This document shows, piece by piece, positions 1 to 5,038 of a stretch of DNA of 5,038 bases; the first letter of the stretch is position 1; each line of letters starts with the position of its first letter. Both the position numbers and the translations under genes were made by a program. The notes below the pieces were generated by a model. It was not told the DNA's origin. It saw only the letters and a program-made list of their open reading frames with translations, and searched no databases. This stretch comes from an uncultured Arenimonas sp. (GTDB taxonomy: Bacteria > Pseudomonadota > Gammaproteobacteria > Xanthomonadales > Xanthomonadaceae). The stretch covers positions 1 to 5,038 of the forward strand of contig CAMLKR010000181.1 of assembly GCA_946480565.1 (NCBI GenBank). Direction: 5' to 3'.

Positions 1-1098
<1,098 letters not shown>

Positions 1099-1109
1099 GC
1101 GCCCTGCAT

Positions 1110-1127
1110 CCGGCCGCCGCGGGCCGG
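1110..1127. repeat. GC-rich inverted repeat between ligA and epmA
   Basis: CCGGCC (1110-1115) and GGCCGG (1122-1127) form a perfect 6-bp stem around the 6-base loop GCCGCG, 11 bases after the ligA stop. No T-run follows, so it is not a standard intrinsic terminator. It could stabilise the ligA 3' end or act as a weak transcription barrier. The same stem with a loop of the same length recurs after epmA at 2138-2155. Confidence 0.45.
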
Positions 1128-1130
1128 GCG

Positions 1131-1136
1131 TAAAGT
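1131..1136 (+). promoter_or_regulatory. Possible -10 element for epmA
   Basis: TAAAGT is an AT-rich island in very GC-rich DNA and matches TATAAT at four of six positions. Six bases separate it from the epmA ATG, so a transcript starting here would be leaderless or nearly so. That fits the lack of a visible Shine-Dalgarno sequence before epmA. No clear -35 lies 17 bp upstream. Read-through from ligA is an alternative. Confidence 0.3.
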
Positions 1137-1142
1137 ATCGGC

Positions 1143-2111
1143 ATGAAGGACTGGAAACCAACCGCGAACGCCAGGGCCCTGCGCCTGCGCGCCGAACTGT
1201 TCGCGCTGTTCCGGCGGTTCTTCGCCGAACGCGGCGTGCTGGAGGTGGAGACGCCGGTGCTTTCCGCCGCCGGCAACACCGACCCGAACATCGAGAGTTT
1301 TTCGCTGCGCTTCGATGGCCCGAAGACCGCCGGGGAATCCCAGCGCTGGCTGCGCACCTCGCCCGAGTTCCCGCTCAAGCGCCTGGTCGCCGCCGGCGTC
1401 GGCGACTGCTACGAACTGGGCCGGGTATTCCGCAACGGCGAGGCCGGCAAGCGCCACAACCCCGAGTTCACCATGCTCGAGTGGTACCGCGTCGGCTGGG
1501 ACCACCAGAAGCTGATGGACGAGGTGGCCGAACTGCTAAAGCTGGCGCTGGCGCTCGCCGGGCGCCGCGCCACGGTACGCGACACCAGCTTCCGCCAGCT
1601 CTACCAGGACAAGTTCGGCTTCGACCCGATGGAGGCGTCGGAGGCCGAACTGCGATCGCCGCTGGGCGTCTACGACATCGACCCCCGGGGCCTGACCCGC
1701 GACGACTGGCTCGATCTGCTGATGACCCACCTGATCCAGCCCAGCATCCCGGCCAACCGCATCCTGCTGGTCTACGACTATCCGGTGAGCCAGTGCGCGC
1801 TGGCGAAGATCCGGCCCGGAACACCGCCGGTGGCCGAACGTTTCGAGGCCTACCTGGGCCCGCTGGAGATGGCCAATGGCTACCACGAACTCACCGACCC
1901 GGCCGAGCAGCGCGCCCGCTTCGAGGCCGACCTGGTCCGCCGCCGCGCCCGCAACGCGGCGACGCCCGCGCTCGACGAACGCCTGCTGGCCGCGCTGCCG
2001 AAACTGCCCGCCTGTGCCGGCGTCGCCCTCGGCGTCGACCGCCTGATGATGGCGCTGCTGGGCACCGACAAGATCGGCGACGTGCTGGCCTTCCCGTTCG
2101 ATCGGGCATGA
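1143..2111 (+). CDS. epmA: Elongation factor P--(R)-beta-lysine ligase EpmA (GenX/PoxA/YjeA family)
   Basis: EpmA is a LysRS paralogue that activates (R)-beta-lysine with ATP and attaches it to the conserved lysine of EF-P, which then relieves ribosome stalling at polyproline. The 322-residue length matches the family (E. coli 325) and has no N-terminal anticodon-binding domain, unlike LysRS at about 500. Class II synthetase motifs are present: motif 1 around FFAERGVLEVETPVLS (26-41), motif 2 in YELGRVFRNGEAGKRHNPEF (90-109) followed by TMLEWYR, and motif 3 in GVALGVDRLMMALLG (293-307). Ala295 aligns without gaps from the C terminus with E. coli Ala298, where lysyl-tRNA synthetase has Gly. 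That residue is known to favour beta-lysine, which supports EpmA over a truncated LysRS. Family members begin with a similar W-x-P motif (here DWKP), supporting ATG 1143. No Shine-Dalgarno is visible. Its partners, efp and the lysine 2,3-aminomutase epmB, are not in the window. It lies 44 bp after ligA and may be read with it. Confidence 0.95.
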   Translation: MKDWKPTANARALRLRAELFALFRRFFAERGVLEVETPVLSAAGNTDPNIESFSLRFDGPKTAGESQRWLRTSPEFPLKRLVAAGVGDCYELGRVFRNGEAGKRHNPEFTMLEWYRVGWDHQKLMDEVAELLKLALALAGRRATVRDTSFRQLYQDKFGFDPMEASEAELRSPLGVYDIDPRGLTRDDWLDLLMTHLIQPSIPANRILLVYDYPVSQCALAKIRPGTPPVAERFEAYLGPLEMANGYHELTDPAEQRARFEADLVRRRARNAATPALDERLLAALPKLPACAGVALGVDRLMMALLGTDKIGDVLAFPFDRA

Positions 2112-2137
2112 ATCGCGGGTAAGCGCGCCAGCGCTGC

Positions 2138-2155
2138 CCGGCCGGGGTTGGCCGG
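2138..2155. repeat. GC-rich inverted repeat after epmA, possible weak terminator
   Basis: CCGGCC (2138-2143) and GGCCGG (2150-2155) form a 6-bp stem with loop GGGGTT. A smaller stem, AGCGC (2122-2126) with GCGCT (2131-2135), lies just upstream. The repeat is 26 bases after the epmA stop and before the likely start region of the DUF3011 gene, where a terminator would be expected, but no T-tract follows. Its stem sequence and loop length equal those of the repeat after ligA. Confidence 0.4.
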
Positions 2156-2174
2156 CGATTCATCCACCAGCCCC

Positions 2175-2180
2175 TAGATT
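2175..2180 (+). promoter_or_regulatory. Possible -10 element for the DUF3011 gene
   Basis: TAGATT sits in the short AT-richer patch of the 114-bp gap before the DUF3011 gene and matches TATAAT at four of six positions. TTGGCC at 2148-2153 is the nearest -35-like sequence, but the 21-bp spacer is too long for a good promoter. The call depends mostly on position and composition. Confidence 0.25.
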
Positions 2181-2191
2181 TCACTCCCGTG

Positions 2192-2207
2192 CGGCCCCGG
2201 GGGGCCG
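2192..2207 (+). repeat. Hairpin in the leader of the DUF3011 gene
   Basis: CGGCCC (2192-2197) can pair with GGGCCG (2202-2207) around a CGGG loop. The stem ends seven bases before the ribosome binding site GGAGAA (2215-2220), so it leaves that site open. It could protect the mRNA 5' end. A regulatory role is speculation. Confidence 0.35.
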
Positions 2208-2214
2208 ACGCCAC

Positions 2215-2220
2215 GGAGAA
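2215..2220 (+). promoter_or_regulatory. Ribosome binding site of the DUF3011 gene
   Basis: GGAGAA lies five bases before ATG 2226 and is the strongest Shine-Dalgarno match in the window. It fixes the start of the exported protein at the codon giving an intact signal peptide. Confidence 0.75.
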
Positions 2221-2225
2221 CCGCC

Positions 2226-2753
2226 ATGAACCGCCTTGCCGCCGCCCTAGTCACCCTCGCCACGGTTGCTGCCGCCCTGCCGCTGTCGGCCCAGGCTTAT
2301 GACCGCTACGGCGATCGCCATTCGGAGGCGCGGCTGGTGAGCTGCAACTCCGACGGCTATCGAGACCAGTTCTGCCCGGTGGACACCCGCGGCGGCGTAC
2401 GCCTGGTGCGCCAGGTGTCGAATTCGCGCGGGCCCTGCATCGAAGGCCGCACCTGGGGCTACGACCGCCGCGGCATCTGGGTCACGGACGGCTGCCGCGC
2501 GCAATTCGAAGTGGGCAGCCGCTACGGCGGCCGGCCGGGTTACGGATATCCCGAGCAGGGGCCGCGCATCGTGCGCTGCGAGTCGATCGGCAACCGCGAG
2601 AACTTCTGCCCGGTGCGGGGCGGCCGCATCGAATCGGTGGACATCAAGCGCCGGCTGAGCCGCGGCGACTGCACCTACGGCCAGCACTGGGGCTTCACGC
2701 CGCGCGGGATCTGGGTCGACCGCGGCTGCCGCGCCGACTTCATCGTCTACTGA
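2226..2753 (+). CDS. Secreted/periplasmic protein with two DUF3011 repeats
   Basis: A 175-residue exported protein of unknown function. Residues 1-24 form a typical Sec signal peptide: MNR, a hydrophobic Ala/Leu/Val core, then the cleavage motif AQA before Tyr25. The mature part holds two tandem domains, about 36-96 and 114-174, joined by a Gly/Tyr/Pro-rich linker (97-113). Each repeat has the pattern R-[LI]-V-x-C, then FCPV, a middle cysteine, W-G-[YF], G-I-W-V and GCRA-x-F, which I recognise as the DUF3011 signature. Cysteines are C40, C50, C71, C90 and C118, C128, C149, C168. The spacing 10-21-19 is identical in both repeats, suggesting two disulfides per domain in the oxidising periplasm or outside the cell. 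There is no lipobox and no further membrane segment. A strong ribosome binding site (GGAGAA) supports the start. The 3' end overlaps the convergent minus-strand gene by 7 bp. No function can be assigned; an envelope or carbohydrate-binding role would be a guess. Confidence 0.9.
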   Translation: MNRLAAALVTLATVAAALPLSAQAYDRYGDRHSEARLVSCNSDGYRDQFCPVDTRGGVRLVRQVSNSRGPCIEGRTWGYDRRGIWVTDGCRAQFEVGSRYGGRPGYGYPEQGPRIVRCESIGNRENFCPVRGGRIESVDIKRRLSRGDCTYGQHWGFTPRGIWVDRGCRADFIVY

Positions 2754-3448
2754 GCCGCGGGCTTCCGCGCCCGCTTGCGGACGGACTTGCGCGCCGGCGC
2801 CGGTTTCTTCGGTGCCGGCGCCACCACCTTGCCCAACTGCCGCCCCAGCGCGCTGGCCAGTTTCAGTGGCGGCATCGCCAGCGCCAGGGCCTCGGCGCTC
2901 CAGGCCTTCAGCGTGGACGGGGCCAGGTTCAGGGCGCCGGCCAGAGGAGCCGGCAGCCAGTCGGCGCCGGCCTTGCGCAGGCGGCAGACGCTGTCGGCGT
3001 AACGGCCCGCCGCCCAGGTGGCGGCGACCGTGCGCACGGTCGCCGTGACCAGCGGCTCCAGCGGCGTGTAGCGCATCAACGGCGTGCTGACCGCGGCCGG
3101 CAGCCAGCCGCTCAGCAGGCCACGCAGGCCTTCGCGGGTCGCCAGCGGGCTCAGCACCGCCTGGGTCTGGGCCACGGCCAACACGCCTTCTACTTCCCAG
3201 CCGGCGGGCTTCAGCCCATACCGCCGATAGATCGCTTCCACCAGCCGACGCTGGATGTCCTCGGCTGATTCGCTGCTGCCGGCGCGGCGCACGCCGGCCG
3301 GCAGCAAGGGCTTGAGCAGGGGCAGGCGTTCGATGCCCACCTGCAGCGCGGCGCCGGCGCCGGCCTTGACGCAGGCGGTGTGCAGCATCGGTTCGATGCC
3401 GGCGTCGAAGGCGGCGGACTTGCGCGGGGCGGGGCGGCGGGCAGTCAT
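2747..3448 (-). CDS. Hypothetical protein with basic Lys/Pro/Ala-rich C-terminal tail
   Basis: I do not recognise this 233-residue protein. It reads from ATG at 3448-3446 to TAG at 2749-2747. There is no signal peptide; the N terminus is basic (MTARRPAPRK). The body is rich in Ala and Leu and looks largely helical, with WEVEGVLAVAQTQAVLSPLA (84-103) followed by a Gly/Pro-containing stretch (LRGLLSGWLPAAVSTPLMRY, 108-127) and mildly hydrophobic helices up to about 206. Residues 207-233 form a basic tail (KKPAPARKSVRKRARKPAAQ) of the kind seen in histone-like or nucleic-acid-binding proteins, though such tails also occur elsewhere. Evidence for it being real: it fills an otherwise empty 700-bp stretch, has a possible -10 just upstream, and a protein-like amino-acid mix with no competing homologous frame. 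It overlaps the DUF3011 gene end by 7 bp and diverges from mtnA. A distant membrane-associated (DUF697-like) family is possible, but I cannot support it. Confidence 0.72.
   Translation of the reverse strand: MTARRPAPRKSAAFDAGIEPMLHTACVKAGAGAALQVGIERLPLLKPLLPAGVRRAGSSESAEDIQRRLVEAIYRRYGLKPAGWEVEGVLAVAQTQAVLSPLATREGLRGLLSGWLPAAVSTPLMRYTPLEPLVTATVRTVAATWAAGRYADSVCRLRKAGADWLPAPLAGALNLAPSTLKAWSAEALALAMPPLKLASALGRQLGKVVAPAPKKPAPARKSVRKRARKPAAQ
2796..2822. repeat. 8-bp inverted repeat within the hypothetical gene's tail region
   Basis: GGCGCCGG (2796-2803) pairs perfectly with CCGGCGCC (2815-2822) around an 11-base loop containing TTTCTTC. It encodes the symmetrical tail segment around APAPKKPAPA on the minus strand, so the codons may explain it. 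It lies 42 bases beyond the DUF3011 stop and could end or stabilise that transcript, but no T-tract follows. Confidence 0.4.
3022..3045. repeat. Perfect 24-bp palindrome inside the hypothetical gene
   Basis: The half-site CGGCGACCGTGC (3022-3033) is followed directly by its exact reverse complement (3034-3045), with no spacer and no mismatch. On the minus strand it encodes roughly residues 135-143 (TATVRTVAA) of the hypothetical protein. Such a length is not expected by chance even in GC-rich DNA of this size. It could be a binding site for a dimeric protein or a strong mRNA hairpin. Its function is unknown. Confidence 0.6.
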
Positions 3449-3454
3449 GGCCGG

Positions 3455-3460
3455 AGCATA
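3455..3460 (-). promoter_or_regulatory. Possible -10 element for the hypothetical minus-strand gene
   Basis: Read on the minus strand, TATGCT (in TTATGCTCC) lies six bases before the ATG and matches TATAAT at four of six positions. The spacing equals that of the TAAAGT before epmA. It would give a leaderless or near-leaderless transcript, in line with the absence of a clear Shine-Dalgarno. No good -35 is seen. Confidence 0.3.
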
Positions 3461-3487
3461 ACGCGGGGATCGTCGGGCGCGCCTTGT

Positions 3488-3493
3488 TAGACT
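3488..3493 (+). promoter_or_regulatory. Possible -10 element for mtnA
   Basis: TAGACT (in TTGTTAGACTTC) is the AT-richest point of the 72-bp divergent gap before mtnA and matches TATAAT at four of six positions. It would leave a leader of about 20 bases before ATG 3521, which carries only a weak GGA (3511-3513) as ribosome binding site. The -35 is not recognisable. Confidence 0.3.
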
Positions 3494-3520
3494 TCGGCCC
3501 TGGACTTACCGGACGCCCCC

Positions 3521-4579
3521 ATGGACTTCGACCGCTACGACCGCATCCGCCCGATCCGCTGGCAGGGCGACCGCCTGAGCCTGCTGGACCAGCGCAAGCT
3601 GCCTTTCACGGTCGAGATGGTGGACTGCGGCGACAGCGACGCCGTGGCGCGCGCCATCCACGACCTGGTGGTGCGCGGCGCGCCGGCCATCGGCATCGCG
3701 GCCGCCTGGGGCGCGGTGCTGGCGGGGCAGGGCGTGCAGGCGGCCGATGGCGCCGAGGCCCTGCACAAGCTTGCCCCGGCCCTGGACCGGCTCAATGCCG
3801 CGCGCCCGACCGCGGTGAACCTGATGTGGGCCCTGGCCCGGGTGCGCCGCGCGCTGGCCGGCGCCGGCAGCGACTGGCTGGCGGTGCTGTCCGCCGAGGC
3901 CACCGCGATCGAGACCGAGGACCTGGCCGCCAACCGCTACATGGGCGCGCTGGGCGCCGCGCTGATCGCGCCCGGCAGCGGGGTGCTGACCCACTGCAAC
4001 ACCGGCTCCCTGGCCACCGCGGGCTTCGGCACCGCCCTGGGCGTGATCCGTGCCGGCGTCGCCGAGGGCCGCATCGAGGCCGTCTACGCCAGCGAGACCC
4101 GGCCCTGGCTGCAGGGCGCGCGCCTGACGGTCTGGGAGCTGCTGCAGGACGGCATCCCTGCCACCCTGATCGGCGACGGCGCCGCCGCCCACCTGATGAA
4201 GACCGGCGCGGTGCAGTGGGTCATCGTCGGCGCCGACCGCATCTGCGCCAACGGCGATACCGCCAACAAGATCGGCACCTATTCCCACGCCATCGCCGCC
4301 CGCCACCACGGGCTGAAGGTGATGGTGGTGGCGCCCTCGTCCACGGTGGACATGGCCACCGCCCGCGGCGAGGACATCGAGATCGAGATGCGCGACCCGG
4401 CCGAACTGCTGTCGATGGCCGGCACGCGCACGGTCGCCGAGGGCGTCGCGGCCTGGAATCCGGTGTTCGACGTGACCCCGGCCGGACTGATCGATGCGAT
4501 CGTCACCGAGCGGGGCGTGGTGACCGCGCCGGACGCCGCCCGCATGGTGGCGGTCTTCGGGGGCCAAAACGCCGCCTAA
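3521..4579 (+). CDS. mtnA: S-methyl-5-thioribose-1-phosphate isomerase
   Basis: MtnA is a cytoplasmic enzyme of the methionine salvage pathway. It converts 5-methylthioribose-1-phosphate to 5-methylthioribulose-1-phosphate, recycling the methylthio group left from polyamine and other SAM-consuming reactions. The 352-residue length matches the family (B. subtilis 353). Visible signatures are RGAPAIG (52-58), [10 protein letters not shown] (95-104), [18 protein letters not shown] (157-174), [12 protein letters not shown] (192-203), [19 protein letters not shown] (236-254) and WNPVFDVTP (312-320). Catalytic Cys159 and Asp239 correspond to Cys160 and Asp240 of B. subtilis MtnA. The fold is shared with the eIF2B alpha/beta/delta family, but the catalytic pair and motifs point to the isomerase. 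ATG 3521 gives a full-length protein with a normal N terminus (RPIRW near residues 10-14). It diverges from the hypothetical gene and is followed 127 bp later by gyrA, an order I recall from xanthomonads. No other salvage gene is in the window. Nothing suggests damage. Confidence 0.97.
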   Translation: MDFDRYDRIRPIRWQGDRLSLLDQRKLPFTVEMVDCGDSDAVARAIHDLVVRGAPAIGIAAAWGAVLAGQGVQAADGAEALHKLAPALDRLNAARPTAVNLMWALARVRRALAGAGSDWLAVLSAEATAIETEDLAANRYMGALGAALIAPGSGVLTHCNTGSLATAGFGTALGVIRAGVAEGRIEAVYASETRPWLQGARLTVWELLQDGIPATLIGDGAAAHLMKTGAVQWVIVGADRICANGDTANKIGTYSHAIAARHHGLKVMVVAPSSTVDMATARGEDIEIEMRDPAELLSMAGTRTVAEGVAAWNPVFDVTPAGLIDAIVTERGVVTAPDAARMVAVFGGQNAA

Positions 4580-4601
4580 GTGCTTGTTTTTCGGCCTCTA
4601 C

Positions 4602-4621
4602 GCTGGCCCGTGACGGGCCGG
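4602..4621. repeat. Inverted repeat upstream of the gyrA -10
   Basis: GGCCCG (4605-4610), TGA, CGGGCC (4614-4619) is a perfect 6-bp inverted repeat. It extends to about 8-9 bp if wobble pairs at the base are counted (4602-4604 with 4620-4622). It ends nine bases before the gyrA -10, so it lies where the promoter spacer and -35 would be. No T-run follows; the T-tract TTTTT at 4587-4591 precedes it. This argues against an mtnA terminator and leaves an operator or a DNA-structure role possible. Confidence 0.45.
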
Positions 4622-4625
4622 TATC

Positions 4626-4634
4626 TGGTATGAT
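4626..4634 (+). promoter_or_regulatory. Extended -10 promoter of gyrA
   Basis: TGGTATGAT contains the extended -10 dinucleotide TG one base before TATGAT, which matches TATAAT at five of six positions. It is the best promoter-like element in the window. No -35 match is found at 16-18 bp upstream, as is common for extended -10 promoters. A start about seven bases downstream would give a gyrA leader of roughly 65 bases. Confidence 0.6.
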
Positions 4635-4656
4635 TTCGCGTCCCTGAAAGCCCTGC

Positions 4657-4674
4657 CTGCGGCCCCGGCCGCAG
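4657..4674 (+). repeat. Hairpin in the gyrA 5' leader
   Basis: CTGCGGCC (4657-4664) and GGCCGCAG (4667-4674) are perfect 8-bp arms separated by CC. In RNA this allows a 7-bp stem with a 4-base loop. It sits between the predicted transcription start and the ribosome binding site (GGAAG, 4697-4701). No T-run follows. It may stabilise the leader or bind a regulator; there is no direct evidence for either. Confidence 0.55.
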
Positions 4675-4696
4675 CACCCGCCCGAACGTCGAACAC

Positions 4697-4701
4697 GGAA
4701 G
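4697..4701 (+). promoter_or_regulatory. Ribosome binding site of gyrA
   Basis: GGAAG lies five bases before ATG 4707. It supports that codon as the start, as does the family-typical N terminus that follows. Confidence 0.65.
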
Positions 4702-4706
4702 CACGA

Positions 4707-5038
4707 ATGGCAGATCTCGCGAAGGAAATCATCCCGGTCAACCTCGAAGACGAGATGCGCAAGAGTTACCTCGACTACGCCATGAGCGTGATCGTGGGCC
4801 GCGCGCTCCCGGATGTCCGCGACGGCCTCAAGCCCGTGCACCGCCGCGTCCTGTTCGCGATGAACGAGCTGGGCACCCACAGCAACAAGCCGCACGTGAA
4901 GTCCGCCCGAATCGTCGGCGACGTCATCGGTAAATACCACCCGCACGGCGACGCCTCGGTCTACGACACCCTGGTGCGCATGGCGCAGCCGTTCTCGCTG
5001 CGCTACCTGCTGGTGGACGGCCAGGGCAACTTCGGTTC
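4707..5038 (+). CDS. gyrA: DNA gyrase subunit A, N-terminal part (3' end outside window)
   Basis: GyrA is the DNA-cleaving subunit of gyrase (A2B2), which introduces negative supercoils with ATP and is a quinolone target. The 110 complete codons visible start [17 protein letters not shown] and continue with [20 protein letters not shown] (20-39), [17 protein letters not shown] (40-56), [18 protein letters not shown] (65-82) and [20 protein letters not shown] (90-109). Residue numbering matches E. coli GyrA exactly through this region. GyrA is preferred over ParC because of the [12 protein letters not shown] start and the GyrA-type [20 protein letters not shown] segment. The catalytic tyrosine (about 122) lies beyond the window. 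In the quinolone-resistance region, position 83 is Ala and 84 is Ser, the reverse of E. coli Ser83-Ala84, while Asp87 is kept. The gene has its own likely promoter and ribosome binding site 127 bp after mtnA. Confidence 0.97.
   Translation, partial: MADLAKEIIPVNLEDEMRKSYLDYAMSVIVGRALPDVRDGLKPVHRRVLFAMNELGTHSNKPHVKSARIVGDVIGKYHPHGDASVYDTLVRMAQPFSLRYLLVDGQGNFG

Noticed and set aside
2791..3363. Direct repeat GCGCCGGCGCCGG at 2791-2803 and 3351-3363
   Set aside because: It encodes Ala/Gly/Pro runs in the same gene and is low-complexity GC sequence also resembled within mtnA, so a mobile or regulatory repeat is not supported.
3449..3520. SAM-type riboswitch before the methionine salvage gene mtnA
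   Set aside because: The gap is only 72 bp, with a likely leader of about 20 bases, too short for a SAM aptamer, and no conserved pairing pattern is seen.
3506..4567. Open frame of 353 residues antisense to mtnA
   Set aside because: It mirrors the mtnA frame almost exactly and is rich in His/Gly/Ala/Asp/Arg, typical of a shadow frame. MtnA has all its motifs on the plus strand.
4605..4619. Intrinsic terminator for mtnA
   Set aside because: The hairpin is followed by GGTATCTGG rather than a T-run; the T-tract lies before the stem. Reported only as an inverted repeat.

Overview
This looks like an ordinary chromosomal segment from a high-GC gammaproteobacterium, most likely of the Xanthomonadales/Lysobacterales (Xanthomonas, Lysobacter or Luteimonas type). 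The signs are the very GC-rich composition with G/C at most third codon positions, an mtnA gene directly upstream of gyrA, a two-repeat DUF3011 secreted protein, and a LigA that is longer in its zinc-finger and HhH regions than the E. coli enzyme. The placement rests on remembered family features and gene order, not on a search.

Layout: (1) 1-1098, the 3' half of ligA (NAD-dependent DNA ligase), cut by the left edge. (2) 1143-2111, epmA, the EF-P beta-lysine ligase, 44 bp after ligA. (3) 2226-2753, a small exported protein made of two DUF3011 repeats with identical cysteine spacing. (4) 2747-3448 on the minus strand, an unrecognised 233-residue protein with a basic Lys/Pro/Ala tail, overlapping the DUF3011 gene tail-to-tail by 7 bp. 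(5) 3521-4579, mtnA (methylthioribose-1-phosphate isomerase), diverging from gene 4 across 72 bp. (6) 4707-5038, the first 110 codons of gyrA, cut by the right edge. No intergenic gap exceeds 130 bp.

The genes do not form one pathway. They cover DNA replication and repair (ligA), translation-factor modification (epmA), envelope or secreted function (DUF3011), methionine salvage (mtnA) and DNA supercoiling (gyrA). ligA and epmA could share a transcript. gyrA has a plausible promoter of its own with an extended -10.

I see no mobile element, CRISPR array, RNA gene, toxin-antitoxin pair or defence gene, and no convincing undescribed multi-gene system. The points most worth a second look are a perfect 24-bp palindrome inside the unrecognised minus-strand gene, inverted repeats around the gyrA promoter and in its leader, the duplicated eight-cysteine DUF3011 protein, and alanine at the quinolone-determining position 83 of GyrA.
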